From positions 558,001 through 622,000 of the forward strand of contig NZ_CP031123.2 of NCBI RefSeq assembly GCF_002843235.3: a DNA stretch of 64,000 nt, in the 5' to 3' direction. The first letter of the stretch is position 1; every line of letters begins with the position of its first letter. Source of the stretch: Providencia huaxiensis. Its GTDB lineage: Bacteria > Pseudomonadota > Gammaproteobacteria > Enterobacterales > Enterobacteriaceae. The translations under genes were made by a program, and so were the position numbers. This document shows positions 39,462 to 50,018 of this stretch, piece after piece. The notes beneath the pieces are model-generated. The model made no database searches. It was not told where the DNA came from and was given only the letters and a program-made list of their open reading frames with translations.

Positions 39462-40121
39462 ATGTCATCTCTGAGTAAAGAGGCCGAATTAGTTCATGCC
39501 GCGCTGGAGGCTAGAGGCTTAGAAACGCCTTTACGTATCCAGCCAAAGTCTGGCGACGAACGTAAGAAACTGATTGAAGGGCACATGACAGAGATCATGA
39601 CGCTGCTGAATTTGGATTTAACCGATGACAGTTTAGCTGATACCCCTCGTCGTATCGCAAAAATGTATGTTGATGAAATTTTTTCAGGGCTTGATTACGC
39701 AAACTTTCCAAAAATCACTTTGATTGAAAATAAAATGAAAGTGGATGAAATGGTCACGGTGCGTGATATCACGCTAACAAGTACCTGTGAACACCATTTT
39801 GTTACGATCGATGGAAAGGCTACGGTTGCCTATATTCCAAAAGACAAAGTGATTGGTTTATCGAAAATTAATCGCATTGTGCAATTTTTCTCACAACGCC
39901 CACAAGTGCAAGAGCGCTTAACTCAGCAAATTTTGGTTGCTTTGCAAACATTATTGGGAACAACAAATGTGGCAGTTTGCATAGATGCGGTGCATTATTG
40001 CGTGAAAGCTCGTGGTATTCGTGACGCGACAAGTGCAACAACAACAACGTCACTTGGTGGGTTATTTAAATCAAGCCAAAATACACGGCAAGAATTTTTA
40101 CGTGCAGTTCGTCACTTATAA
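39462..40121 (+). CDS. folE: GTP cyclohydrolase 1
   Basis: FolE opens GTP to dihydroneopterin triphosphate, the first step of folate synthesis. With the ATG at 39462 (GGAGG 7 bases upstream) the protein has 219 residues, against 222 in E. coli. The zinc Cys/His set is in TSTCEHHFV and [19 protein letters not shown] and QERLTQQI are further signature stretches. The GTG at 39450 lies inside the ribosome site region. yeiB follows after 3 bases. Confidence 0.96.
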   Translation: MSSLSKEAELVHAALEARGLETPLRIQPKSGDERKKLIEGHMTEIMTLLNLDLTDDSLADTPRRIAKMYVDEIFSGLDYANFPKITLIENKMKVDEMVTVRDITLTSTCEHHFVTIDGKATVAYIPKDKVIGLSKINRIVQFFSQRPQVQERLTQQILVALQTLLGTTNVAVCIDAVHYCVKARGIRDATSATTTTSLGGLFKSSQNTRQEFLRAVRHL

Positions 40122-40124
40122 TTT

Positions 40125-41270
40125 ATGACAACAACGACACCGTCAAGCCGCATTGACCAACTTGACGCTGTTCGTGGTATAGCAATTTTAGGTATTCTGC
40201 TAATGAATATCTTTGCATTTGCTTTACCACAAGCAGCGTATTTAAACCCTTACTATACCAATACAACATCCGATTCAGAGGCTTACCTCTGGGGTGTTTT
40301 CAATGTCCTTTTTCAAGGTAAAGTTCTCGCGATTTTTTCAATCCTATTTGGGGCAACGCTTGCTTTATTACACTCTCGCTCTCTTCGTTGGAACCAGTGC
40401 CGTTTATCTGTTTTAGCCCTATTCGGGGTGATCCATGGGGTTGGTTTTTGGGATGGTGATATTCTGTTGGCTTATGCATTAACCGGCTTGTTAGTGACCT
40501 ATTTGCTTAATCAATATGATGATAGTTTATTATTGAAAATAGCACTATCAATCTATTTGGTTGGGTTAGTTATTTTGCTCGTGTTGGGAAGTAGTATAGA
40601 TCCCTCCGGTTTTTGGCAAACCACGGATGAGCAACTGGCATTTGAATATGTGATGCATACCTCGGGGGGAATGGATGGTGTGCTTTATCGGGCGTCAGAG
40701 ATGCTCAAAATGGTTGAAATGTTGGTTATCCAATATGGCTGGCAATTAGCGGCATTGATGATTATTGGCGCACTGTTAATGAAAAATGGCTGGTTACAAG
40801 GGCAATTTAGCGCTCAACACTACCGTCAAATAGCCTACATATTTATCTTGCCATCGATATTGGTCCAAATAGTTTCGCTATACATGCAAAGCCAATTTAA
40901 TTGGAGTTATTTTTCAACATCAATCATTGGTTACATTATTAATGAGCTAGTTATTCCATTCCAATCTTTAGGATATATCGCTTTGGTGTATGGTTTTTGG
41001 GAAAAAATCGCAAATAACAAGGTAATCCATGGGCTGCAATATGTGGGGCGGATGGCGCTGAGTAATTATATTTTGCAAACGCTAATTTGTACCACACTGT
41101 TTTACCAATTAGGCTATTTTGGTCAATTCACGCGGGTTGAATTAATTGTCTTGATTCCCATTATTTGGGGAATAAATGTATTATTTTCTTATTATTGGCT
41201 GATGTTTTTCAGACAAGGCCCACTTGAATGGTGTTGGCGCAAATTAACAGCAAAGTTAATAGGTAGATGA
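40125..41270 (+). CDS. yeiB: DUF418/DUF1624 family membrane protein YeiB
   Basis: The 381-residue integral membrane protein matches E. coli YeiB (385) in length and in its location next to folE. It begins RIDQLDAVRGIAILGILLMN, the signature of this acyltransferase-like family, and has about ten hydrophobic helices with a C-terminal DUF418 region (GRMALSNYILQT). The function is not known. It is probably translated from the folE transcript. Confidence 0.9.
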   Translation: MTTTTPSSRIDQLDAVRGIAILGILLMNIFAFALPQAAYLNPYYTNTTSDSEAYLWGVFNVLFQGKVLAIFSILFGATLALLHSRSLRWNQCRLSVLALFGVIHGVGFWDGDILLAYALTGLLVTYLLNQYDDSLLLKIALSIYLVGLVILLVLGSSIDPSGFWQTTDEQLAFEYVMHTSGGMDGVLYRASEMLKMVEMLVIQYGWQLAALMIIGALLMKNGWLQGQFSAQHYRQIAYIFILPSILVQIVSLYMQSQFNWSYFSTSIIGYIINELVIPFQSLGYIALVYGFWEKIANNKVIHGLQYVGRMALSNYILQTLICTTLFYQLGYFGQFTRVELIVLIPIIWGINVLFSYYWLMFFRQGPLEWCWRKLTAKLIGR

Positions 41271-41286
41271 GTATTTATCTACCTAT
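41259..41286. terminator. Hairpin between yeiB and sanA
   Basis: A perfect 10-base-pair stem ATAGGTAGAT / ATCTACCTAT with an 8-base loop overlaps the yeiB stop codon. It sits between convergent genes. It lacks a clear U-tract. Confidence 0.45.
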
Positions 41287-41290
41287 ATAT

Positions 41291-41998
<708 letters not shown>

Positions 41999-42213
41999 CT
42001 AGCCTTGATAATAAAGAGTCATAATCCGAAATTGTCAGCCTCAGTAGGCCTGTGTCTCTAGGCTACTTGACTTAAATTAGTGACGCAAGTCGCGTAACGT
42101 AAAGTCATGTCAATGTCTGCACACTAATCGAAGTTGACTAATATTAAGCCTAATAATTGAATCAAAATTAATCAGACATTGGATGAAAAAGGTAAATCAC
42201 GTTCTCATCAAAG

Positions 42214-42229
42214 AGTGATTCGCTTCACA
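42214..42229. promoter_or_regulatory. CRP-like site upstream of the CBM9-like gene
   Basis: AGTGA, six bases, TCACA agrees with nine of ten CRP consensus positions, centred about 140 bases before the gene start. An overlapping AATCAC...GTGATT repeat (42195-42220) is also present. Nothing else recognisable was seen in 41996-42362. Confidence 0.45.
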
Positions 42230-42362
42230 TCATGGTAGTTTTTATGGAATGAAGCTATATATTATGAAATTTTAATTCTATATTTTTAATTTGAAGTGAA
42301 ATATTGTTTCTTTGGCGGGTTTCTGTGAATAGCAGATCTTTAATTAGATAGGTGAGGAAAGT

Positions 42363-43058
42363 ATGAAACTAACGACATTATTAGCCGCGAGTGCTGTGTT
42401 TGTTACCGCGAGTGTGGCAGCGAAAGAGTACCAAATCAATCATACCGATCAGTTAAAATCACTCAATGATGCGACTAAAAGTACGGAAGTCTGGGAAAAA
42501 GCAGAAATATTAACCGATTTTACGTACCCATGGGAAAAGGAAGCGGCTCCCAAAACAGATTTTCGCGCTTTGTGGAGTGATGACACATTATATTTCCGTT
42601 TTATTGCAGATGATAAAGATATTCAGTTAGGTGATAACCCAGATAAAGACCAAGCGGTGTTAGATTCTGACCGAGTCGAACTCTTTTTTGCGACTAGCCC
42701 TGAACTAAAACCTTATTACACGGCTGAAATGGACCCGAAAGGACGTACTTTCGATGCAAAAGCTAATTATTACCGTGAAGTTGACCCAAGTTGGAACTGG
42801 GAGACATTACAAACCGTGGGTGAAATAACGCCAAATGGTTATGTATTAACGGGAAAAATTGATTTAGATGAATTTACTAAACTCGATTTATGGCAAGACG
42901 CAGACAAGCAGACACTAATGTGTGCCATTTTACGCGGAGAGTTCAGCGCGGGTGAACCTAAGCAAGTGCGTAAATGGATTAGCTGGATCAAACCTGATTC
43001 TGTTAAACCTGATTTTCACATCCCATCTGCCTTCGGAACCTGTAAGTTCGTAAAATAG
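42363..43058 (+). CDS. Secreted CBM9-like carbohydrate-binding-domain protein
   Basis: The 231-residue protein has a clear signal peptide (MKLTTLLAASAVFVTASVAA, cut near residue 20) and one domain resembling carbohydrate-binding module family 9 as found in short exported proteins. The family features are FRALWSDDTLYFRFIADDKDI, DSDRVELFF, and the ends with a C-terminal Cys. It has no catalytic domain. It is followed by a hairpin and then the MurNAc catabolic operon. A role in binding wall-derived sugar is inference from the neighbourhood only. GAGG precedes the ATG. Confidence 0.75.
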   Translation: MKLTTLLAASAVFVTASVAAKEYQINHTDQLKSLNDATKSTEVWEKAEILTDFTYPWEKEAAPKTDFRALWSDDTLYFRFIADDKDIQLGDNPDKDQAVLDSDRVELFFATSPELKPYYTAEMDPKGRTFDAKANYYREVDPSWNWETLQTVGEITPNGYVLTGKIDLDEFTKLDLWQDADKQTLMCAILRGEFSAGEPKQVRKWISWIKPDSVKPDFHIPSAFGTCKFVK

Positions 43059-43065
43059 AGCTATC

Positions 43066-43095
43066 GCCGGTGGCTTTCGTCACCGGTATTTTTTC
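43066..43095 (+). terminator. Terminator after the CBM9-like gene
   Basis: A CCGGTG / CACCGG stem with an 8-base loop is followed by TATTTTTTC. It separates the CBM9-like gene from murQ. Confidence 0.75.
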
Positions 43096-43111
43096 AATAC
43101 AGACCTATTAT

Positions 43112-43127
43112 TGTGAGAAAGATCATA
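43112..43127 (+). promoter_or_regulatory. CRP-like site upstream of murQ
   Basis: TGTGA, six bases, TCATA lies about 107 bases before murQ. The E. coli murQP operon is CRP-dependent, so this is the expected regulator. Confidence 0.55.
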
Positions 43128-43226
43128 ACCCGCAATTAAGTTGTACAAAATTGCAGTGATTTAAATTGAAATAAAAATTCATTTAATGTATTTTTTAATG
43201 AAATTAAATTTCATGAGGGCGTTTTA

Positions 43227-44144
43227 ATGTCTCTAGCCGAAAATACTCTGAGTGACTGCCTACACAATGAATTCAATCAGGAAACACAACAGTTTTCACG
43301 GTTGGATACACTCTCGATGGTGAAGGTTATTAACCAAGCAGATAGTACCGTTGCAGGGGCTATTCAGGCCGTTCTACCCGCGATTGCCCAAGTGGTTGAC
43401 GCGATTGCCGGATGCTTAAAACAAGGTGGGCGCTTGTTTTACATTGGGGCGGGAACCAGTGGCAGGCTAGCCGTGTTAGACAGTGCAGAATGCCCACCCA
43501 CATTTGGCACTTCACCTGAAATGGTGCAGTCGATTATTGCAGGTGGCCAAAATGCCATGCTAAAAGCGGTTGAAAATATTGAGGATTCAGTAGAGTCAGC
43601 GATTGAAGAGCTAAAAAAACGCCAACTCTGTGCCAAAGATGTCGTGGTGGGTATTGCAGCCAGCGGACGCACACCATTTACCTTAGCGGGCATTGAATAT
43701 GCTAATGAAATCGGTGCGTTAACGGTGGCAATTACTACGCGAGGCCGAGGGCTAGTCAGCGAAGTAGCAAAATTGGCGATTGCCCCTGATGTTGGCCCTG
43801 AAGTGTTATCAGGTTCGACTCGCATGAAAAGCGGTACTGCGCAAAAAATGATTTTAGGCATGCTAAGTACTTGTGTGATGGGGAGATTAGGCCGTATTCA
43901 TACTAATTTAATGGTTGATGTTGTTGCGAGTAATATCAAATTACTGCGCCGCGCAGAACGAATTGTAAGTGAGGTCTGCGGTATTGATGAACACACCGCA
44001 GCAGGGCTATTGGCACAAGTGGATTATCATCCACGACGCGCAATTTTAATGCATGAGTTACAAATCAACGCACAGCAAGCGACGGACATCGTTCAACAGC
44101 ATCCAAATACCACATTGGACAGCATGTTAGATACACACCGTTAA
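43227..44144 (+). CDS. murQ: N-acetylmuramic acid 6-phosphate etherase
   Basis: MurQ cleaves the lactyl ether of MurNAc 6-phosphate to GlcNAc 6-phosphate and D-lactate. The 305 residues compare with 298 in E. coli. The SIS fold carries GAGTSGRLAVLDSAECPPTF in outline (from residue 73) and GIAASGRTPF, and GSTRMKSGTAQKM is the catalytic and substrate loop region. It heads an operon with murP, murR and a TauE-type permease. Confidence 0.96.
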   Translation: MSLAENTLSDCLHNEFNQETQQFSRLDTLSMVKVINQADSTVAGAIQAVLPAIAQVVDAIAGCLKQGGRLFYIGAGTSGRLAVLDSAECPPTFGTSPEMVQSIIAGGQNAMLKAVENIEDSVESAIEELKKRQLCAKDVVVGIAASGRTPFTLAGIEYANEIGALTVAITTRGRGLVSEVAKLAIAPDVGPEVLSGSTRMKSGTAQKMILGMLSTCVMGRLGRIHTNLMVDVVASNIKLLRRAERIVSEVCGIDEHTAAGLLAQVDYHPRRAILMHELQINAQQATDIVQQHPNTTLDSMLDTHR

Positions 44145-44204
44145 TAAATGGGGATAGCGTGATGGAAAGCTAGCATATAGCTTAGCCAACACCGGGGGAA
44201 TAAT

Positions 44205-45566
44205 ATGGCTAATAAGATAGAACATCTGGAAGTACTCGCCAGAGAAATAGAAAAATATGCGGGCGGCTTTGAGAACGTGGCAACATTAACTCATTGTATG
44301 ACGCGTATCCGTTTAGTTTTAAAAGATAATAGCAAATTCGATGCTGAGGCCTTGAAGCAAATTGAAGGCGTAAAAGGCGTGATTTTCAATGGTGAACAGC
44401 AACAAGTGATTGTTGGGATGGGAACCGCAGCAAAAGTCTTTTCAGTGATGAACAAACGTATGCAAGGTAGTTCGTCCTCAACAACAGAAACGGCTAAGCC
44501 TACAGAAAAAAAAGCGTTCTCGATCCGTCGTACTTTAAATACGTTAGCCGCTATATTTGTCCCTACCATTCCAGCTCTGATTGGTTGCGGTCTTATTATG
44601 GGGCTAATCAATATCGTCCGCTTGGTTGCTCCGGGGGTTGTCGACCAATTCCCTGAGTTATTTAAGTTATTAAAATTGATTGGTAGCGCAGTATTTGTTT
44701 ATCTTTCAATTATGATTGGGGTGAATACCGCGAAAGAGCTTGGTGCTTCCACCTCAATTGGTGCGGTCATGGCTGGGCTACTTTCGATGCCAGGTTTAGC
44801 GGATATCACCTTATTTGGCTCGAAATTAGTCCCAGGTAGTGGGGGGATTTTTGCGGTACTGATGGTGGTCGTTTTCTCTTCTAAATTTGAAGTGTGGTTT
44901 AGAAGTATCATTAAAGAAAGCTTAGATCTTATCGTGACGCCATTTGTGACCATTTTAGTCTCTGCGATGGTCGCAATTGTGGTGTTCCAACCCGCAGGAC
45001 ATTACTTAAACCAGATTTTGGCTCAAGGGGTTTCTGTCGCTTTATTAAATAGTGGCGGTGGCGCCGTGGCGACTGGCGGTATCTTAGGCGGCAGTTTCTT
45101 ATTCTTATTACTAACGGGTTTACACCAAGGTTTGATCCCAATTCATGCTGAAATTTTGCAAACTTTTGGCCTGAATTACTTGTTCCCAATTTTAGCGATG
45201 GGCGGAATGGGGCAAGTGGGCTCGTGTTTCTGGGTTTATTTAAAAACCAAAAACCAACGTTTGAAAAAAACCTTAGTCGGTGCGTTGCCTGTGGGTATTT
45301 TTGGTGTCGGTGAACCGTTATTATTCGGTGTGTCATTGCCATTAGGTAAACCATTCATTGCGGGTTGTATTGGTGGCGCGGCTGGCGGGGCATTAATGGC
45401 ATTCTTCCATGTCGGGATCATCATTCCTTTTGGAACAGCAGGGTTATCATTAATTCCATTAGTGGGTGATGGCCAAATCCTGGATTTCTTAATTGCTGTT
45501 GCAGGTGCATGGATTGTCGGGTTCATTGCCAGTATGATAATAGGCTTCACTGATCCAGAAAAATAA
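44205..45566 (+). CDS. murP: PTS N-acetylmuramic acid transporter, EIIBC
   Basis: MurP imports and phosphorylates MurNAc. The 453-residue protein (E. coli 474) has an N-terminal EIIB domain with the phosphorylated cysteine in HCMTRIRLVL (about residue 29). A variable linker (residues 86-105) and an EIIC domain with about ten helices follow (GHYLNQ, FGVGEPLLFGVSLP). No EIIA domain is present, so it depends on the glucose EIIA, as in E. coli. It lies 60 bases after murQ. Confidence 0.94.
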   Translation: MANKIEHLEVLAREIEKYAGGFENVATLTHCMTRIRLVLKDNSKFDAEALKQIEGVKGVIFNGEQQQVIVGMGTAAKVFSVMNKRMQGSSSSTTETAKPTEKKAFSIRRTLNTLAAIFVPTIPALIGCGLIMGLINIVRLVAPGVVDQFPELFKLLKLIGSAVFVYLSIMIGVNTAKELGASTSIGAVMAGLLSMPGLADITLFGSKLVPGSGGIFAVLMVVVFSSKFEVWFRSIIKESLDLIVTPFVTILVSAMVAIVVFQPAGHYLNQILAQGVSVALLNSGGGAVATGGILGGSFLFLLLTGLHQGLIPIHAEILQTFGLNYLFPILAMGGMGQVGSCFWVYLKTKNQRLKKTLVGALPVGIFGVGEPLLFGVSLPLGKPFIAGCIGGAAGGALMAFFHVGIIIPFGTAGLSLIPLVGDGQILDFLIAVAGAWIVGFIASMIIGFTDPEK

Positions 45567-45581
45567 TTAGAAGGAAAAGCC

Positions 45582-46427
45582 ATGTCGACACTGACGGTAA
45601 AACTGGAAAGCATGCAGACACGCGGTAAAGGCACAGAACAACGTATTGCCACATTTTTGTTGGATAATCGCGAAAGCCTTATTGCGATGAATGCAGCGGA
45701 ATTGGCACAAGCGGCTGGGGTCAGTAGTGCATCTGTTATCCGCTTTTCACGCCAAATGGGGTACCGTGGCTATCCTGAATTTAAAGTCGATTATTTGTCG
45801 GATGAGAAGCAACACAAAGCGGAAAGTTTATACGGTAATCTGAGTCGTCACGATGATACTTCTCAGATTATCGCCAAAACAGGGCAAATGTTTATTTCGG
45901 CTATTGAAAAATCACTGGATTTACTTGAGCCATCTGTCGTAGATACCATCGCGCAAAAAATGTTTCAGGCCAAACGTATCGTGCTGTTTGGTGTCGGGTC
46001 TTCAGCCATTGTTGCCAGTGATATTTTCCATAAATTAGTTCGCATTAATAAACACGCACTGTTTAGTTATGATTTGCATGTTCAGCTAAGTTATTCGGCA
46101 AATTTGGGGCCAGAAGACCTTGCAATTGCGGTAACAGCGCGTGGAAATACTCAAGAAATCAATAGCATGCTTCGAGCTGCAAAAGAAACAGGTTGCCCGA
46201 CAGTCGCACTGACGCGGTTTGGTCAAGATGAAGCGATAAAGTTAGCGGACTTCGCCTTGCCTTATTTTTATGATGAGCAACATTCCCAATTAGGCATCAT
46301 CACCCCCCAAGTGTTACAGATGATTACTTTCGATACATTATTTTTTAAATACCTCACGTTAGCAGATAGTGATGCAAATGAAGCATTACAAAAAGGGCGA
46401 CGCGCACTGATACAAGGCAAGAGTTAA
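45582..46427 (+). CDS. murR: RpiR-family transcriptional regulator MurR
   Basis: MurR has an N-terminal RpiR helix-turn-helix (AAELAQAAGVSSASVIRFSRQMGYRGYPEFK in outline, residues 38-68) and a C-terminal SIS sugar-phosphate domain (VLFGVGSSAIVASD, VTARGNTQEI). The 281 residues compare with 285 in E. coli. E. coli MurR represses murQP and is relieved by MurNAc 6-phosphate. Here murR is in the same direction and downstream of murP, not divergent as in E. coli, so it would repress its own transcript. Confidence 0.93.
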   Translation: MSTLTVKLESMQTRGKGTEQRIATFLLDNRESLIAMNAAELAQAAGVSSASVIRFSRQMGYRGYPEFKVDYLSDEKQHKAESLYGNLSRHDDTSQIIAKTGQMFISAIEKSLDLLEPSVVDTIAQKMFQAKRIVLFGVGSSAIVASDIFHKLVRINKHALFSYDLHVQLSYSANLGPEDLAIAVTARGNTQEINSMLRAAKETGCPTVALTRFGQDEAIKLADFALPYFYDEQHSQLGIITPQVLQMITFDTLFFKYLTLADSDANEALQKGRRALIQGKS

Positions 46428-47209
46428 TGATTGTAACGGAGTTAGCGATAGGTGCACTTATTGGGCTGATTATTAGCACAACGGGTGTCGGTGGTGGTGT
46501 GATTGTATTACCGATACTGACCTATTTTTTTGGGCTGAATGCATTAGCAGCCGTAGCCACGGCCAATTTCCTTTCGATGCTAATGAAGGTTTCTTCTTCT
46601 TATATGCATTTTCGCTTAGGCAATATCCCCTTTAAAGGAGCGCTCATTGTATTAGCGATTATGTTGCCGAGCACCTTTCTTTCTAGTTTGCTTGTGACAT
46701 GGCTTGGGGGATTACCGGGGTATGAAAAACAAGTCGAGTGGGGTATTAACCTGTTAGTGGCTGCTGCCATTATCTTTTCGCTCTATTTATTTGTTCAGCG
46801 AATGTTTTTTGTTTCGATCATCAAACAAGAAGCGGCAAAAGGAGATCAGCTAAAATCCATGGCTGTGCCAGCTGTTCTAGCGGGTGTTGTACTTGGTGCA
46901 ACTGGAGTTGGTGGTGGGGTGGTTGTTCTCCCAATGTTGTTGCGCTATATGCAACTGAATATTAAGCAAGCAATTGGCACATCGATTTTTGTAACAACTG
47001 TGTTGTCTGGCTCTTCTGCTTTGGCCTATGCGCAAGACGGTTATACCGATTTAAAATTGGCGCTGATACTGTGTGCGGGGGCATTGATTGTGATGCCACT
47101 GGCTAAATATTTACTGATCCGTTTATCCGAGCGCACTTTCCAATACATTACATTGTTATTAATTACCTGTAGCGCAGTTATGATGACAATGAATTTATTC
47201 ACTTTCTAG
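46427..47209 (+). CDS. TauE/SafE-family membrane permease
   Basis: The 260-residue protein has eight hydrophobic helices in two halves. Each half starts with the glycine-rich repeat of the TauE/SafE family (TGVGGGVIVLP near residue 19, TGVGGGVVVLP near 163). The family exports sulfite or organosulfonates, but many members have other anionic cargo. The ATG overlaps the murR stop by one base, so it is the last gene of the mur operon. Export of a MurNAc by-product such as D-lactate is speculation. Confidence 0.85.
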   Translation: MIVTELAIGALIGLIISTTGVGGGVIVLPILTYFFGLNALAAVATANFLSMLMKVSSSYMHFRLGNIPFKGALIVLAIMLPSTFLSSLLVTWLGGLPGYEKQVEWGINLLVAAAIIFSLYLFVQRMFFVSIIKQEAAKGDQLKSMAVPAVLAGVVLGATGVGGGVVVLPMLLRYMQLNIKQAIGTSIFVTTVLSGSSALAYAQDGYTDLKLALILCAGALIVMPLAKYLLIRLSERTFQYITLLLITCSAVMMTMNLFTF

Positions 47210-47215
47210 ATTTAT

Positions 47216-47246
47216 GTCCTACTATTGGCGGTATCAATAATAGGAC
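47216..47246. terminator. Hairpin between the TauE-type gene and aarA
   Basis: GTCCTACTATT / AATAATAGGAC pairs at ten of eleven positions around a 9-base loop, between convergent genes. The U-tract is poor. Confidence 0.4.
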
Positions 47247-47273
47247 TGCTCTCTTACCAAAAAACAGTATTTT

Positions 47274-48155
47274 TTATCGCTGATTAAGTTCTTTTGCCAT
47301 TTCTTGGTAAATAAACTGGCGCTCATAGTTTAGGTCTTCGTCTTGTAAGGAAGAAAACTGGCTGAGTGTCATGGCCAGTAAGGTGGCAGCTATAAGTACA
47401 ATTAAGCCACTAGAAAGCAGTTTTGCCCGAAATGTTGCTTGTGGCGCAAGCACAAAAGCACCGCTAATAACCGCACCAAGTACAGCACCACCAATATGAG
47501 CAGCGTTATCAATACCTGACTGCAAACCATTGATGAGAGTTAGCGCAATCATCCCAATAATATTATATAGCGGGCGTTTTAATTGGTTGCGTTCTTCAAG
47601 AGAGAGACTCGGGTTATTAATTCTTTTCAATAAATCAATTACAGAAGCGGCAGCTAATCCCATTATAGCGCCAGATGCGCCAATACCCACGGTAATATAC
47701 ACTGTGTTATCAGGTAAATATAAACTATTCCACGCATTCATCGATGCACGGTTCGCTACTGCATTAATGGCTTCACTGTATTGCCAATAAGCACTAAAAA
47801 ATGCCGCGCCAATACCTGAAAATAGGTATATCGCGAGCATCCTAAATTTCCCATAGGTACGTTCGCATTCAATCCCAATAACAAACAAAGCCAACGTATT
47901 CAAAGCAAGGTGCATACCACCTGAGTGCAATACCATACTGACTGGATAGCGCCACCAATCCCCCGTTAATGAAAGTTGGTAAACATTGGCACCAAATAGC
48001 AATAAGTTATTTTCTTGGGAATCGAGTGGGGCGGCATAATTGAGCTGGTAAAAATAAACAACAATATTCAGCGCTGCAATAAAAAGTGTTAGAGCTATTG
48101 CCCATAGGGAAAACTTAGGTTTCTGTGGAATAGCAGCATTGAGGTCGCCAGTCAT
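47274..48155 (-). CDS. aarA: Rhomboid intramembrane serine protease (AarA)
   Basis: The 293-residue protein resembles Providencia stuartii AarA (281 residues) along its length. FYQLNYAAPLDSQENNLLLFGANVYQLSL-like text, ECERTYGKFRMLAIYLFSG and ISG...HIGG are shared in pattern. The catalytic serine is in the GASGAIMG motif (about residue 150) and the catalytic histidine in NAAHIGGAVLG (about 219). Seven hydrophobic helices and the WRYPVSM loop 1 motif are visible. In P. stuartii AarA cleaves the N-terminal extension of TatA and so controls a secreted signal. The same role here is inference. Confidence 0.92.
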   Translation of the reverse strand: MTGDLNAAIPQKPKFSLWAIALTLFIAALNIVVYFYQLNYAAPLDSQENNLLLFGANVYQLSLTGDWWRYPVSMVLHSGGMHLALNTLALFVIGIECERTYGKFRMLAIYLFSGIGAAFFSAYWQYSEAINAVANRASMNAWNSLYLPDNTVYITVGIGASGAIMGLAAASVIDLLKRINNPSLSLEERNQLKRPLYNIIGMIALTLINGLQSGIDNAAHIGGAVLGAVISGAFVLAPQATFRAKLLSSGLIVLIAATLLAMTLSQFSSLQDEDLNYERQFIYQEMAKELNQR

Positions 48156-48274
48156 GTCAATATCCTATTAATCAGTCATGGTCGTTATCTTAAATAAGTG
48201 ATTTGTTTAGCGCAATTTATCATTATCTGAGAATGCAGATATCATTCTGTCGGGGGGGAACATAAAAAAACAAA

Positions 48275-48298
48275 AAAGGAGCTCTAAAGAGCCCCTTT
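48275..48298 (-). terminator. Terminator after maeA
   Basis: On the minus strand AAAGGGGCTC-TTTA-GAGCTCCTTT folds with one G-U pair and is followed by a T-rich run (TTTGTTTTTTT). Confidence 0.8.
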
Positions 48299-48320
48299 CA
48301 ATCAATACCGTTATGACAAA

Positions 48321-50018
48321 TTAAAACGAAGTACGTTTATAAGTACGGTACTCAGGCTTCCAGAAATTACGTTCAATGGCTTCATCAAGAGCGCTATCCG
48401 ATGTGACGGTTGCCACACCTTGAACTTGTGCTTCTTTGGCAACTTGTTTAGCAATAATGCGAGAAACATCTTGGATATCAGATAGCAGAGGCAATAGCGC
48501 ACCTTCACCATTTTTAGCAAGAGGTGAACAGCTGGCGAGAGCGCGGCTGGCGGCCATTAACATGCCATCAGTAACGCGTTTAGCACCAGAGGCGATCACA
48601 CCAAGACCGATACCCGGGAAGATATAGGAGTTGTTACATTGTGCAATTGGGAACACTTGCTCTTTGTAAGATACTGGGCTAAATGGACTTCCTGTTGCGA
48701 CCAATGCTTTTCCATCAGTCCAATTGATAATATCTTCTGGGCGAGCTTCAACACGTGACGTTGGGTTCGATAATGGCATCACGATAGGGCGTTCACAGTG
48801 CTTATGCATCTCTTTAATGATTTCTTCTGTGAATAACCCAGCTTGGCCAGACACACCAATCAATATGGTTGGTTTGGCATTGCGTACGACATCTAACAGT
48901 GAAATTGAGTCACTGTTAACATCCCAGCTGGCTAAATTCTCACTGTTTTGCGTTAACTTAGCTTGGAAATCGAGTAAATTAGGCAGTTTATCGGTTAATA
49001 AACCAAAGCGGTCAACCATATAAATGCGTGAACGCGCTTCTTCGTCGCTCAAGCCTTCGGATTTCATCTGGGCGATGATTTGCTCTGCAATACCGCAACC
49101 TGCGGAACCGGCACCCAAGAAAGTCACGCGTTGGTCGCTTAGCTTACTGCCTGCTGCATGGCTGGCGGCAATTAAGCTACCTAATGCAACGGATGCAGTG
49201 CCTTGAATATCATCATTAAAACAGCAAAGCTCATCACGGTAGCGGGTTAATAAAGGCATCGCATTTTTCTGAGCGAAGTCTTCAAATTGGAGCAATACGT
49301 TTGGCCAACGGCGTTTTACTGCTTGGACAAATTCATCAAGGAATTCGTTGTATTCATCACCAGTAATACGTGGGTGGCGCCATCCCATATATAGAGGGTC
49401 ATTCAGACGCTGTGGGTTGTTGGTTCCTACATCAATAACAATAGGCAAAGTATAAGCAGGGCTGATACCCCCACAAGCGGTATAGAGAGAGAGTTTCCCA
49501 ATTGGGATACCCATACCGCCGATACCTTGGTCACCAAGGCCTAAAATACGTTCGCCATCGGTAACAACAATCACTTTCACATTTTGTTTGGTGGCGTTTT
49601 GTAGCATGTCGTCGATGTATTCACGGTTTGGATAAGAAATAAATAAACCACGTGCACGACGATAAATGTCAGAGAAATGCTCACAAGCTTCACCCACGGT
49701 TGGGGTATAGATAATTGGCATTACTTCTGTCAGGTGGGCATCTATAAGGCGATAAAATAAGGTTTCGTTGGTATCTTGAATATTTCGCAGATAAATATGT
49801 TTATCAATATCTGATTTAAAATCAATCAATTGACGGTAGGCACGTTCAACTTGTTCTTCGATGGTTTCAACTTGTTCAGGAAGTAAACCATGCAAGTTAA
49901 AATTTGCACGCTCTTCTTCGGTGAAGGCGCTTCCTTTATTCAGCAAAGGGAATTCAAGCAAAATTGGGCCAGCGTAGGGTATATAGAGAGGGCGTTTTGT
50001 TTCGTACTCATGTTCCAT
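48321..50018 (-). CDS. maeA: NAD-dependent malic enzyme
   Basis: MaeA decarboxylates L-malate to pyruvate with NAD+. The 565 residues equal the length of E. coli MaeA (SfcA). The catalytic tyrosine is in [11 protein letters not shown] (about 104), the NAD-binding loop is [14 protein letters not shown] (about 310), and the metal ligands are in FEDFAQKNA and [11 protein letters not shown]. It stands alone on the minus strand, followed by a terminator. The upstream 430-base gap borders the AT-rich island. Confidence 0.95.
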   Translation of the reverse strand: MEHEYETKRPLYIPYAGPILLEFPLLNKGSAFTEEERANFNLHGLLPEQVETIEEQVERAYRQLIDFKSDIDKHIYLRNIQDTNETLFYRLIDAHLTEVMPIIYTPTVGEACEHFSDIYRRARGLFISYPNREYIDDMLQNATKQNVKVIVVTDGERILGLGDQGIGGMGIPIGKLSLYTACGGISPAYTLPIVIDVGTNNPQRLNDPLYMGWRHPRITGDEYNEFLDEFVQAVKRRWPNVLLQFEDFAQKNAMPLLTRYRDELCCFNDDIQGTASVALGSLIAASHAAGSKLSDQRVTFLGAGSAGCGIAEQIIAQMKSEGLSDEEARSRIYMVDRFGLLTDKLPNLLDFQAKLTQNSENLASWDVNSDSISLLDVVRNAKPTILIGVSGQAGLFTEEIIKEMHKHCERPIVMPLSNPTSRVEARPEDIINWTDGKALVATGSPFSPVSYKEQVFPIAQCNNSYIFPGIGLGVIASGAKRVTDGMLMAASRALASCSPLAKNGEGALLPLLSDIQDVSRIIAKQVAKEAQVQGVATVTSDSALDEAIERNFWKPEYRTYKRTSF

